Of a stretch of DNA of 64,000 nt, positions 14,662 through 23,854 are shown piece after piece. The DNA is from Clostridium scatologenes. Lineage in GTDB: Bacteria > Bacillota > Clostridia > Clostridiales > Clostridiaceae. Both the position numbers and the translations under genes were made by a program. Each line of letters begins with the position of its first letter. The first letter of the stretch is position 1. The stretch covers positions 310,001 through 374,000 of the forward strand of contig NZ_CP009933.1 in assembly GCF_000968375.1 (NCBI RefSeq), written 5' to 3'. The notes below the pieces were generated by a model. The model saw nothing but the letters and a program-made list of their open reading frames with translations. It was not told the DNA's origin and made no database searches.

Positions 14662-15405
14662 TTGGAACTTAAAGTTTTCATTGGAGACGATGAAGAAGGC
14701 ATGAGAATGGTATTAAAAAAAGCCATTGAAAAAATAGAGGGATTTAAATTAGTAGGAGAGGCAGCTGATGGAGAAGCTGTTCTCTCCTTTGTAGAGGAAA
14801 AACATCCTGAAATTATATTTTTAGATGTGGAAATGGCAAAATTGAATGGGGTAGAATGTGCAAAGAGAATAATGGATATAAATCCAAGAACTATAATTAT
14901 TTTTGTTACAGCACATGATGCATATATGTCTGATGCATTTCAACTTTATGCCTTTGATTATATTGTAAAGCCTTTTAAGTTGGATAGAATTTATCAAACT
15001 TTAAATCGAATAAAAACTTTAAATGATGTTCAAAGTGAAGAAAATATGTATAAGATAATTCGGCATGAAAAAGGACTAGATAAAATATTAATAAGGAATA
15101 AAGATGGCATAAGCTTTGTAGATATGAAGGACATAGTGATTATACAAAGAGAGGATAGGAATACTGTTATATATACAGTAGATAACTCTTATATTACTTC
15201 TGAAGGTATGAGTGAATTAGAAGAAAGATTGGATAAATCATTGTTTTTTAGAAGCCACAAGTCTTATATTATCAATTTGTCCATGATTAATAAAATATAT
15301 CCTTATGGAAGATGGACGTATATAGTGAAATTAAAAAATACAGATAAGGATGCTCTTATTACTCATGAAAGATACGAAATGCTTAAAAAAATGTTTAGCT
15401 TTTAA
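14662..15405 (+). CDS. LytTR-family response regulator
   Basis: 247 residues, starting with TTG at 14662 after an AGGTGGTG site. The receiver domain (residues 1-120) has D-D-E-E near the N-terminus, the phosphoacceptor Asp in I-I-F-L-D-V-E-M and K-P-F near residue 110. The C-terminal LytTR DNA-binding domain (about 145-245) includes F-F-R-S-H-K-S-Y-I-I-N-L. It begins 4 bp after the previous gene, so it is part of the nfeD-floA transcript. The likely partner is the kinase at 11703. LytTR regulators bind paired imperfect repeats; none was identified with confidence. Confidence 0.88.
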   Translation: MELKVFIGDDEEGMRMVLKKAIEKIEGFKLVGEAADGEAVLSFVEEKHPEIIFLDVEMAKLNGVECAKRIMDINPRTIIIFVTAHDAYMSDAFQLYAFDYIVKPFKLDRIYQTLNRIKTLNDVQSEENMYKIIRHEKGLDKILIRNKDGISFVDMKDIVIIQREDRNTVIYTVDNSYITSEGMSELEERLDKSLFFRSHKSYIINLSMINKIYPYGRWTYIVKLKNTDKDALITHERYEMLKKMFSF

Positions 15406-15430
15406 ATTTTTATAATTTAAAAGACTAACA

Positions 15431-15460
15431 TTTTTTAGAGGACAATTGTCCTCTAAAAAA
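15431..15460. terminator. Bidirectional terminator between the response regulator and the convergent permease
   Basis: A perfect palindrome, TTTTTTAGAGGACAATTG and its complement, with T-runs on both strands. It serves both the plus-strand regulator gene and the minus-strand permease. Confidence 0.9.
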
Positions 15461-15466
15461 GTTGAA

Positions 15467-16855
15467 TTATTCAGATTTAGTATTGTTATTTTTATTTATA
15501 CCTTTTCCATAGTAGAAGGCAACTAGTATTATAAGCCAAATTGGTCCTACAATAACTGCGATTAAAGTATCTGGACTTAAGCACATAACTACAAGCACAA
15601 ATATTAAAAATGCTATACTAATGTAGTTTGCATAAGGATATCCCTTCATAGGAAACTTTAATTTTTTTGTTTCTTCAGGAGTAAGAGATTTTCTAAATTT
15701 CATTTGAGCTAGTAATATTATAAACCAAGAAAAAATTCCTGCGAAAGTTGCAATACTCGTAACATAAGCAAATACTTTAGCTGGAACAACATAGTTAAGA
15801 AAAACACCTATAAGCATGAAAAACGCAGAAATTAAAATTGCATTACTAGGAACTTGTGATTTACTAAGTTTTCCAAAGGATTTTGGAGCTGAACCTTGAA
15901 GAGAAAGATTGTAAAGCATACGACCTGTGGTGAAAATACCACTGTTACAAGAAGATAGGGCTGCAGTTAGTACAACGAAATTTATAATACCAGCCGCTGC
16001 AGCAATTCCCAATTTGCTAAATGTTAAAACAAATGGACTGCCTATTGTTCCTATTTGATTCCAAGGATAGAGTGACATAATTACAAATAATGCACCTACA
16101 TAAAATATCATTATTCTATAAAAAACTTTATTAATAGCTGATGGTATTGTTTTTTCAGGATTTTTTGCTTCGCCAGCTGTAACACCTATAAGCTCGATAC
16201 CAACAAAAGCAAATGCAACCATTACTAAGGCCATAACTGGACCTTTTATTCCTTTGGCGAAAAAACCACCATGATTCCATAAGTTTGAAATGCCAATAGG
16301 AACACCTTTATTGCCAATTCCAGTAATAATAATAACTAATCCTATAATAATCATAAGAACAATAGTAACAACTTTTATAAGTGCGAACCAGAATTCAAAT
16401 TCTCCAAAGGCTTTAACTGCTGTTAAGTTTACTATAGACATTATAACAACAGCACCAAGGGCTGATAACCATTGAGGAATGGCAGGAAACCAGAAATTAA
16501 CATAAACACCTACTGCAGTAACTTCAGCCATACAAGTAACAATCCACATAAACCAATAGGTCCATCCAGTCAAGTATCCAGCAAGAGGACCAATAAATTC
16601 ATTGGCATAAGCACTAAATGAACCAGCAACAGGATGTTCAACTGCTATCTCTCCAAGTGCACGCATAATAAAGAATAAAATGGCCCCACCACCAGCATAA
16701 GCTAATAGGAGTGCAGGACCAGCTGTTTGAATAGCTGCTGCAGATCCAAGGAATAAGCCAACACCAATTGCGCCACCAAGAGCCATAAGTTGAATATGTC
16801 TCTCTTCTAAACCACGATGAAGTTCTTCATTTAGGCCAGTATTATCCTTGCTCAT
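15467..16855 (-). CDS. Amino-acid permease (APC superfamily, AAT family), second copy
   Basis: 462 residues from the ATG at 16855, which follows a GAGGGGGATT site; an in-frame ATG at 16870 overlaps the site. It has about 12 membrane segments and the family's N-terminal L-E-E-R-H-I-Q-L-M-A-L-G-G-A-I-G-V-G-L. It is clearly similar along its length to the permease at 7748, including the F-G-E-F-E-F-W-F-A-L-I-K-V segment. It is transcribed alone, against the upstream operon, with no S-box upstream. The substrate is unknown; the GabP/LysP/ProY families are all possible. Confidence 0.85.
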   Translation of the reverse strand: MSKDNTGLNEELHRGLEERHIQLMALGGAIGVGLFLGSAAAIQTAGPALLLAYAGGGAILFFIMRALGEIAVEHPVAGSFSAYANEFIGPLAGYLTGWTYWFMWIVTCMAEVTAVGVYVNFWFPAIPQWLSALGAVVIMSIVNLTAVKAFGEFEFWFALIKVVTIVLMIIIGLVIIITGIGNKGVPIGISNLWNHGGFFAKGIKGPVMALVMVAFAFVGIELIGVTAGEAKNPEKTIPSAINKVFYRIMIFYVGALFVIMSLYPWNQIGTIGSPFVLTFSKLGIAAAAGIINFVVLTAALSSCNSGIFTTGRMLYNLSLQGSAPKSFGKLSKSQVPSNAILISAFFMLIGVFLNYVVPAKVFAYVTSIATFAGIFSWFIILLAQMKFRKSLTPEETKKLKFPMKGYPYANYISIAFLIFVLVVMCLSPDTLIAVIVGPIWLIILVAFYYGKGINKNNNTKSE

Positions 16856-17502
16856 TTTAATCCCCCTCATAAAATTAATTAATAATTTTTAAAACACATT
16901 ATTAATCACTGTATAGACACATATATAATCTTATTAACACCTCCTTAAATTTCATGGATATTGTTTGAAAATTTATAGATTAATAATAACGTTTTTATAA
17001 GATGTTTCAACAATTTTATTAATTTATAAGATATATGTAAGTTGTGTAAACTCAATATTAATGAAAGATTGAAAAATGAGCGATTTAATAGATGTACTAT
17101 TAAATGATATTCATGAGAAGCTTAAAAAATTCATTGAAATTATAATTAAATATAAAATAGTAAGATGATACATTATTAGAGTATAACAAAACATAATAGA
17201 ATAACATTGATTTATAATATTTTAATATTTGATTAAAGCAAGTATAGAGGTTAGAATGTAAATTGATAAGAATCCTGTCAAAATTTGATGTAATTAAGCT
17301 ATTTTAATGTTATATAAACCACTATTTAAAAAATTAAAGTGGAACAGAATAGTTACTAATACCTATATTAAGAGTAAATATTTGTTGAATTATTATTTTT
17401 GTGAAAATTGCGGACAATCAATATAGATAGAATTCAGATATTATTATATATTTTATTTGTTGTTATAATTATAAAATTTAATAAATAAGGAGAAGAGGGA
17501 TT
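16856..17502. other. Intergenic region, divergent promoters, no recognised gene
   Basis: About 650 very AT-rich bases between two divergent genes. A 30-codon frame at 17076-17168 has no ribosome binding site and is not called. A GGAGGTG-like ribosome binding site on the minus strand near 16940 is followed only by a 12-codon frame. No S-box, T-box or strong hairpin was found ahead of metN. Confidence 0.5.
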
Positions 17503-18495
17503 TTGATAACTTCAATTGGATTGAAAAAAGTTTATGAAAATAAAAATATTGTATTAGAAGATATTAATTTTAAAGTTGAAAAAGGAGATGTTTATGGTCT
17601 TGTTGGCAGAAGTGGAGCTGGAAAATCAACACTTTTGAGATGTATTAATGGTTTAACAGATTATCAGGATGGAAGCATGAAGGTTAATGGTCATGAAGTT
17701 AAAGATTTAAACACAAAGCAGATAAAAGAATTTAGAAAAAATATTGGTATGATTTTTCAGCATTTTTCTTTATTAGAGAGAAAGAGTATTTATGATAACA
17801 TTGCTTTGCCTATGAGATGTTGGAAGTATTCAAAAAAGGAAATTGACAGTAAGGTTAATGAACTACTTGAATTAGTGGAACTAAAAGATAAAGCTGGAGT
17901 AAGACCAAGAAACTTGAGTGGTGGTCAGAAGCAAAGAGTTGCAATTGCAAGGGCTTTGACCATGAATCCAAGTATTTTGTTGTGTGACGAAGCAACATCA
18001 GCACTTGATCCTAGTACAACAAACTCTATATTAGATTTGTTAAGCGATATAAATAAAAAAATTGGAATTACCATAGTATTAGTTACTCATGAAATGTCTG
18101 TTATTCAAAGAATTTGTAATAAAGTATCTATTTTAGAAAACGGCAAAATAGCTTCTCAAGGAACAGTTAAGGATATATTTTTAAATCAGCCACCAGCTCT
18201 AAAACGGTTAATAGGAGTTGAAAATAGTGAATTGCCTGAAAAAGGTAGAAATATACGATTTATGTACAGAGTTGAAAAATTAGAAGGTTCAGAATTAATT
18301 GTTAGAATTGTAAATGAACTGAATATCAAATTTTCTATTATGGAAAGTTCTACTCAATCATATAGAAATGATAAAATATCTACTTTTGTTATAAACATAG
18401 ATGATAGTAATTTTAATTTAGTTACTAATTATTTAGATAAAAATAAAGTAGAATGGATGGAAATTAAAAATGATGGAAATGAGGTGAGAAATTGA
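17503..18495 (+). CDS. metN: Methionine-type ABC importer, ATP-binding protein
   Basis: 330 residues. The start is TTG at 17503, 3 bases after an AAGGAGAAGAGGG site. The ABC domain has Walker A G-R-S-G-A-G-K-S-T near residue 37, signature L-S-G-G-Q-K-Q-R near residue 140 and Walker B I-L-L-C-D-E-A-T. Residues 255-330 form the C-terminal NIL regulatory domain typical of MetN, which binds methionine and inhibits transport. It overlaps metI by 4 bases. Unlike many clostridial met transporters, no SAM riboswitch is visible upstream. Cargo may be L/D-methionine or a related sulfur compound. Confidence 0.92.
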   Translation: MITSIGLKKVYENKNIVLEDINFKVEKGDVYGLVGRSGAGKSTLLRCINGLTDYQDGSMKVNGHEVKDLNTKQIKEFRKNIGMIFQHFSLLERKSIYDNIALPMRCWKYSKKEIDSKVNELLELVELKDKAGVRPRNLSGGQKQRVAIARALTMNPSILLCDEATSALDPSTTNSILDLLSDINKKIGITIVLVTHEMSVIQRICNKVSILENGKIASQGTVKDIFLNQPPALKRLIGVENSELPEKGRNIRFMYRVEKLEGSELIVRIVNELNIKFSIMESSTQSYRNDKISTFVINIDDSNFNLVTNYLDKNKVEWMEIKNDGNEVRN

Positions 18496-19154
18496 GCGAT
18501 TATACATTAACTGAAATTATTAATATGTTGATTTTACCAGCACTTGGAGAAACTGTAAGAATGGTTTTTATATCAGGTATGTTGGGAACCTTTTTAGGAT
18601 TTTTCGTGGGGATCATTCTGGTAATTTGTGATGACAATGGACTTCAGCCTAATAAAGTTATTCATAGAATATTGGATACTGTAGTGAATGTAATTCGTTC
18701 TTTTCCATTTGTTATATTGATGATTTCTATTATTCCTTTAACAAGAATTATTACTGGAAGCTCTATAGGGCAAGCAGCAGCTATTGTTCCACTGACAATG
18801 GCAATTACACCATTTATTGCCCGTATTTTTCAAAGTAGTTTTAAAGAAGTGGATTCATCACTTATTGAAGCGGCAAAATCCTTTGGCGCTTCAAACAAGC
18901 AGATTATTTTCAATGTAATGTTAGTTGAAGCATTACCTTCAATAATTTCAGGTATGAGCCTAGCTATAATAAACTTGTTAGGTGCAACAGCAATGGCAGG
19001 AGCAATTGGAGCTGGAGGTTTAGGTGCAGTAGCTTTAACTCACGGCTATCAAAATTTTAATCAGAAAATTATGTATTCAATAGTTGTAGTATTAATTGTA
19101 TTAGTATGTTTAATTCAATATAGTGGTGATACGCTTTATAAAAAATTGAAATAG
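18492..19154 (+). CDS. metI: Methionine-type ABC importer, permease
   Basis: 220 residues with five membrane segments. It starts at TTG 18492, overlapping the metN stop; the ribosome binding site GAGGTGAG is inside metN. The EAA loop reads E-A-A-K-S-F-G-A-S-N near residue 130, followed by G-A-I-G-A-G-G-L-G, as in MetI. It forms the transmembrane channel with MetN, fed by the MetQ lipoprotein encoded 64 bp downstream. Confidence 0.92.
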   Translation: MSDYTLTEIINMLILPALGETVRMVFISGMLGTFLGFFVGIILVICDDNGLQPNKVIHRILDTVVNVIRSFPFVILMISIIPLTRIITGSSIGQAAAIVPLTMAITPFIARIFQSSFKEVDSSLIEAAKSFGASNKQIIFNVMLVEALPSIISGMSLAIINLLGATAMAGAIGAGGLGAVALTHGYQNFNQKIMYSIVVVLIVLVCLIQYSGDTLYKKLK

Positions 19155-19218
19155 CATATTATATTTTTAATTAATCTATTTATCTATACAAATTTTATTT
19201 TTTTAAGGAGGAAAACTT

Positions 19219-20043
19219 ATGAAAAAATTTATGAAGCTAATGTTATGTATGTTAGTGATTACAACATCAATGACAGCATGTGGAAAAAATAATTCTACAA
19301 GCAAATCAGCGGATGAAAAGAAGTCAATCAAAATTGGAATGAGGGCAGACTCTCTAGATTATGGAAATGAAGCTGCTAAAGTACTTAAACAGAAGGGCTA
19401 TGATGTTAAAGTTGTTACTTTTAATGATAGTATTGGACCAGATACTGCTTTAGGTGAAGGAAGCATTGATGCAAACATATATCAGCATGAACCATACTTA
19501 CAAAATTACAATAAATCTAATAAGACAAATTTTGTTATGGTTAAGCCTAAACTTTGGGCTCCTGTTTTTGGCATGTACTCTAGTAAGTATAAAGATTATA
19601 AGGAACTTCCAGATGGTGCTACTATTGGTCTTTGCAATGATGCTACAAATCAATCAAGAGGTCTGAATTTATTAAACGAAGTTGGATTGATAAAACTTCC
19701 TGCTGATAAAAAATCACCATCAATTTATGATGTTAAAGATAATGCTGCTGTTAATCCAAAGAAATTTAAATTTATAGAAGCAGATATGCAAACACTTCCA
19801 CAATCTTTGAAGGATGTAGATTGTATTTTGCTAGCAGCTACTCATATGGTAAATGCAGGCTTAGATGCATCTAAATATATTGCAAGTCCAAAAGATAATG
19901 AAACATATGCAGTTGGAGTTGTTGTAAAAAACGGTGATGAAAATAAAAAATGGGTTAAAGATTTAAATGAAGCATATAGAACAGAAGGAATTAAAGAATT
20001 ATTAAAAAAGAAAGCAAAAGGAACTTTGATACCTCTATTCTAG
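19219..20043 (+). CDS. metQ: Methionine-type ABC importer, substrate-binding lipoprotein
   Basis: 274 residues of the NlpA family. A type II signal peptide ends at the lipobox M-T-A-C near residue 21, so the mature protein is anchored to the outer face of the membrane. Family signatures include I-D-A-N-I-Y-Q-H-E-P-Y-L near residue 87 and A-T-N-Q-S-R-G-L near residue 140. It has a strong AAGGAGG site. It captures methionine (possibly other amino acids) for MetNI, and is the last gene of the operon before a strong terminator. Confidence 0.92.
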   Translation: MKKFMKLMLCMLVITTSMTACGKNNSTSKSADEKKSIKIGMRADSLDYGNEAAKVLKQKGYDVKVVTFNDSIGPDTALGEGSIDANIYQHEPYLQNYNKSNKTNFVMVKPKLWAPVFGMYSSKYKDYKELPDGATIGLCNDATNQSRGLNLLNEVGLIKLPADKKSPSIYDVKDNAAVNPKKFKFIEADMQTLPQSLKDVDCILLAATHMVNAGLDASKYIASPKDNETYAVGVVVKNGDENKKWVKDLNEAYRTEGIKELLKKKAKGTLIPLF

Positions 20044-20083
20044 TTTATTGTTAAAGTAAAAAGTTATCATATTATAAGAATAA

Positions 20084-20140
20084 GAAGGTGCTGTCTCACA
20101 ATAGAATTTTTAATATGAGGCAACACCTTTTTTATTTTTT
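20084..20140 (+). terminator. Terminator after metQ
   Basis: AAGGTGCTGTCTCA pairs (with one mismatch and one G-U) with TGAGGCAACACCTT, followed by a long T-run. Confidence 0.88.
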
Positions 20141-20174
20141 TATATAGATAATAATTAGAGTTTAATTTACAGGA

Positions 20175-21239
20175 TTAATCTAAAATTTTAGGATTAATAG
20201 GGTATTTACCATAGGTCCTTGCGGCCTGCATAAATAGTTCCACATTTTCTTTTGAAGTTTTCATAGGAATCTTACAACCTGTACTCAATATAAATCCTTT
20301 TGGGCTATTATAGGATTTTTTAATACATTCTTTTACTTCATTAAAAATTTCTTCTTTTCCCCCAAAACATACTGTATCAATTGGTTTAACATTCCCCATT
20401 ATTATTGCCCTATTACCAACTGAATTTTTTACATCTTCCATATCAACTATATTATCAACACTAATTACTTGGACACCTGTATCTGCTATGTCTTCCCATA
20501 TTCCTTTTGTATTGCCACAGATGTGAATAGATGGACCACTTCCCCAGCGTTCAATTATTTTATCAACACATTTTTTTAAATATGGTTTTACAAAGGCTCT
20601 AAATTGTTTTGGACTTATGACAGTAAGTGAAGCAACAGGTTCTGCAAGGCTTGGTTTTATACCTATGTCACTGACAGCATCAATATAGTTAAATATGCTT
20701 TCAGTGGAAATTTCCAAAAGTTTATGTACCCACTCAGGATTTTTTATAATATCCCTTAAAAAAACATCAGTTCCTCTTAAAGAAGCTGCAGTGGTGAAAG
20801 GACCACCAAGGCCACTTGAAACTCCAACTTCAGAGCCTATCTTTTCATTAATTATTTTACAAGCTTCTAAAAATAATGGTAATCTGCCATCTTTATGTGG
20901 ATTTACAGGAATAAGTTTTTTTATATCATCATGATTTTTTAAGAATGGTATGTCTATATAGGGCATATCATTGTCAGGGTAAGCTAAGGTTGTACCCATA
21001 GCTTCTGCAATGCCAAATAAATTTGGACCAATACCAGCACCATCAAAACCAAATGTTTTGTAAGAATTTACTTCTGTATCCACCATCAACTTATAATCAA
21101 AACAAAGTTTGCTTATTTTCACACCTATAAATTTTGCGCCTACTTCCCCCATTAATGGACAGCATTGAATTCGATCAACTGGTTGTCCAGAATTTATGGC
21201 TAACGCTCTTTCTTTAGGAGTCATTTCATCATATTGCAT
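20175..21239 (-). CDS. MtaA-like (UroD-family) cobamide-dependent methyltransferase
   Basis: 354 residues of the uroporphyrinogen-decarboxylase fold, but with the zinc motif of cobamide methyltransferases: H-I-C at residues 239-241 and a second Cys322 in S-T-G-C-K-I-P. This His-x-Cys...Cys set activates a thiol or other nucleophile in MtaA/MtbA/MtsA proteins. True HemE lacks it and no haem genes are near. It probably transfers methyl groups to or from one of the corrinoid proteins at 26392 or 33620. It is transcribed alone on the minus strand. The acceptor or donor is unknown; acetogen relatives demethylate aromatic ethers or methylated thiols. Confidence 0.82.
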   Translation of the reverse strand: MQYDEMTPKERALAINSGQPVDRIQCCPLMGEVGAKFIGVKISKLCFDYKLMVDTEVNSYKTFGFDGAGIGPNLFGIAEAMGTTLAYPDNDMPYIDIPFLKNHDDIKKLIPVNPHKDGRLPLFLEACKIINEKIGSEVGVSSGLGGPFTTAASLRGTDVFLRDIIKNPEWVHKLLEISTESIFNYIDAVSDIGIKPSLAEPVASLTVISPKQFRAFVKPYLKKCVDKIIERWGSGPSIHICGNTKGIWEDIADTGVQVISVDNIVDMEDVKNSVGNRAIIMGNVKPIDTVCFGGKEEIFNEVKECIKKSYNSPKGFILSTGCKIPMKTSKENVELFMQAARTYGKYPINPKILD

Positions 21240-21486
21240 TTATATACACCTCTTTTTATTAAAATTAAAACCTGCTTATATTTGTAAATTAAGCAATTTG
21301 TAAGTTTTATTTAATATCAACATTAATATAAGTAAGTTTTCTTAAACATGTATATTATAAATTAAATTTAAGGTTAATATATTATGTATTTTAAATCTAA
21401 ATATTTTATGCTTTAACTATAAATTTAAATTATAGATATCAATTGTCCTTTGAAATAGTTGTGTTGCATTTTGCTTATATTAAATA

Positions 21487-21536
21487 AAAAAAGTAAAAGG
21501 CAAGTTTATTGAAAGAATTTCAATAACTTGCCCAAT
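21487..21536 (-). terminator. Terminator of the NlpC/P60 gene
   Basis: Read on the minus strand, GGGCAAGTTATTGAAA pairs with TTTCAATAAACTTGCC, followed by TTTTACTTTTTTT. The remainder of 21240-21610 is AT-rich spacer in which nothing else was recognised. Confidence 0.8.
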
Positions 21537-21610
21537 CTAAGGTTATAATATAGTATCAAATTTTTTATGTTATTTATTTAATTTTTACTAGAATGCTTAA
21601 AGCAAATAAG

Positions 21611-22651
21611 TTACTTAGTAAGAACTCTTCTTGCAGTTAAATAATCACTCCTGTTTAAAGGGGAAATTTTAATAACATCTCCTGTATGTGGAGCGTGAAT
21701 ATAGGCTCCAAAGCCTATGTACATACCTACATGGTGAGGGTCACTAGCAGTTCCAAATAAAATTAAATCTCCAGGTTTTAAAGAATTCCTAGGTACTTCT
21801 GTACCATTCTTTATTTGATCGTAAGTAGTTCTGCCAATGGATACTCCAAAATGTGCACACACATATTGTGTGAAGCCAGAGCAATCAAAGCCTGGTTTTG
21901 GTGAGGTTCCACCCCATACATATGGAGTTCCTAAAAAGCTAGCAGCATAAGCTATAACTGAATCTGTATCAGAAGGAGAAGTTGAGTTAGCTTTACCCTT
22001 TATACTGTTAATATATTTAAAAGCATCTGAGATAGCTGATTCATCACTAGTTGAATATGAATTTTCTGCAGCTTGAGCTTCAATTAAAAGTTTTTGCTGA
22101 GATTCTTTAGCACTATTTAATTGAGTTAGCTTTTTCTCATTGTCAGTTTTTAATGCATATAATGTATTGTTTTTTGAAACTAAAGTATCCTTTTTAGTAT
22201 TTACTAAGTCTTTATTTTGCTTGTACTTATTAATAGTATTCTCATTTAGATTTATCAATCTTACAAGTGTATCAGTGCTTGAAAGTAAATCTCCAATATC
22301 TTTAGATTGAAGAAGCACATTTAAATAACCATCAAATCCATTTATATACATTGATTTTACTCTTTTATTGAAAAGATTTTTTTGATTATTAAGATTAGCT
22401 TCAGCATCTTGCAATTCTTTTTCAGTAGTCTTAATACTTGCTTCAGTAGCAGCTATTTGCTTATTATTATCATCCGTTTGTTTCATTACAGTCTCTATTT
22501 CATTATCAAGTTTTTCAATGTTAATTAGTAGATTTTCTACAGTAGTGTTTCCATTATTAGCATTGTTTTCAACTGGTTCAGCATATGCCGTAGTAGTGAG
22601 TACTATGGACATTGTTAATGCTAAAATAGATTTTTTAAATAAGGAATTCAA
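21611..22651 (-). CDS. NlpC/P60 peptidoglycan hydrolase with N-terminal coiled coil
   Basis: 346 residues from a TTG at 22651, 8 bases after TTTAGGAG; an in-frame GTG at 22660 overlaps that site. It has a signal peptide (residues 1-24, cleavage after A-Y-A), then a PcsB-like coiled-coil region (about 35-205) and a C-terminal NlpC/P60 domain. The catalytic Cys is in F-D-C-S-G-F-T-Q and the His in P-H-H-V-G-M-Y, with a third residue in H-A-P-H-T-G. It is exported and cleaves stem peptides (D-Glu to diamino acid) during wall remodelling. It is monocistronic and appears unrelated to the surrounding methyltransferase genes. Confidence 0.9.
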   Translation of the reverse strand: MNSLFKKSILALTMSIVLTTTAYAEPVENNANNGNTTVENLLINIEKLDNEIETVMKQTDDNNKQIAATEASIKTTEKELQDAEANLNNQKNLFNKRVKSMYINGFDGYLNVLLQSKDIGDLLSSTDTLVRLINLNENTINKYKQNKDLVNTKKDTLVSKNNTLYALKTDNEKKLTQLNSAKESQQKLLIEAQAAENSYSTSDESAISDAFKYINSIKGKANSTSPSDTDSVIAYAASFLGTPYVWGGTSPKPGFDCSGFTQYVCAHFGVSIGRTTYDQIKNGTEVPRNSLKPGDLILFGTASDPHHVGMYIGFGAYIHAPHTGDVIKISPLNRSDYLTARRVLTK

Positions 22652-23015
22652 GTCAATCACTCCTAAATTATTGTGAATTATTCTAATTGTAAGTTTACAT
22701 CACTATACACAATATTATAGCATTTTGTCCAAATATAGAATATGAATATATTGTAAATAAATTCAAAACAACTGGATCTTTTCTTTATATACAAAAATGA
22801 CAACACACGATGTATAAATTAATACCATGAATTTAAGCATTATGTAGCATGAATTTTCAGAATATATGTGATATTATTTTCTTATAGAAACAGTTTACAA
22901 TTATTCAATTTTTTTTCTAAGATTTATGGTTGCTAAATTAAAGTTAGTCAAATCTATTTAAAAATTATCAGATTAAACAAGTCATATAAGCAAGGCAAAA
23001 AGGAGGAAATAGTAA
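22652..23015. other. Divergent intergenic region with a candidate regulator site
   Basis: 364 AT-rich bases between the NlpC/P60 gene (minus) and the methyltransferase operon (plus). It holds the element at 22830-22855 that recurs upstream of the second corrinoid protein gene. No other RNA or gene was recognised. Confidence 0.5.
22830..22855 (+). promoter_or_regulatory. Candidate operator, copy A, of the methyltransferase regulon
   Basis: AATTT, two bases, GCATTATGTA, two bases, ATG, two bases, TT. The same spaced pattern is found at 33464-33489, upstream of the second corrinoid protein gene. It may bind the PucR-type regulator encoded at 31644. Confidence 0.45.
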
Positions 23016-23813
23016 ATGTTAATTATTGGAGAATTGATAAATACAAGTAGAAAGCTTATAAGAGAAGCTGTTGAAAAAAAAGATGGGGAGTATATAAAAC
23101 AAATTGCAAAGGCACAGGAAGAAGCTGGAGCAACATATATTGATGTAAATTGTGGTACGTGTATAGAAACTGAGATTGAAACCATGGAATGGTTAGTGGA
23201 CAATATACTTCAAGTTACTAGTTTACCATTATGTATAGATAGTCCTAATCCATTGGCTTTACAAGCAGGATTAAAAAAGGCTGTAAATGGTAAATCAATG
23301 ATTAATTCCATAACTGGTGAAACTCCAAGGTGGAATGCAGTATTACCTTTAGTAAAGGAATTTGATACAAAAATAATAGCTTTATGTATTGATGATGGTG
23401 GAATGCCAAAGACAAATGAAGATAGAATTAGAATAGCAGATTATATAATTACAAAATTAACTGGAGAAGGAATTAATATTGATGATATATATATAGATCC
23501 ACTTATAAAACCAGTGAGTGCAGGACAAAAAAATGGAATAGAGGTATTACAAGCAATTCAGTGCATTATGGAAACTCATCCAGGGGTACACACTACTTGT
23601 GGATTAAGCAATATATCTTATAGCTTGCCTGCAAGAAAAGTATTAAATAGATTATTTATGGTACAAACTATGGCACGTGGAATGGATTCTTATATAATGG
23701 ATCCAACAAATAAAGAAATGAGAGCTGCATTACTTGCATCTCAAACATTGTTAGGACAGGATAGATTTTCAAGAAAATTTTTAAAAGGATTCCGTGAAGG
23801 ATTATATGATTAA
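23016..23813 (+). CDS. Methyltetrahydrofolate:corrinoid methyltransferase (pterin-binding family)
   Basis: 265 residues, the size of AcsE/MtgA/MTII-type enzymes. The pterin-binding TIM barrel is marked by I-G-E-L-I-N near the N-terminus, Y-I-D-V-N-C-G near residue 46, P-L-C-I-D-S near residue 72 and N-S-I-T-G-E. It would transfer a methyl group between a corrinoid protein (26392 or 33620) and tetrahydrofolate, feeding methyl groups into the Wood-Ljungdahl methyl branch. It is first in a run of co-directional genes through 28132. No AcsC/AcsD genes are adjacent, so it is more likely a substrate-specific MTII than the core AcsE. Confidence 0.87.
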   Translation: MLIIGELINTSRKLIREAVEKKDGEYIKQIAKAQEEAGATYIDVNCGTCIETEIETMEWLVDNILQVTSLPLCIDSPNPLALQAGLKKAVNGKSMINSITGETPRWNAVLPLVKEFDTKIIALCIDDGGMPKTNEDRIRIADYIITKLTGEGINIDDIYIDPLIKPVSAGQKNGIEVLQAIQCIMETHPGVHTTCGLSNISYSLPARKVLNRLFMVQTMARGMDSYIMDPTNKEMRAALLASQTLLGQDRFSRKFLKGFREGLYD

Positions 23814-23854
23814 TAGTTATTTTAATAATATAACAGCAAAGGTGGAGAAATGAT

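Noticed and set aside
16920..16960. A leader peptide on the minus strand before the permease at 15467
   Set aside because: A GGAGGTG-like site is present but only 12 codons follow, and no attenuator hairpin was found.
17076..17168. A 30-codon frame in the region before metN
   Set aside because: No ribosome binding site and no recognisable family; open frames of this size arise by chance in such sequence.
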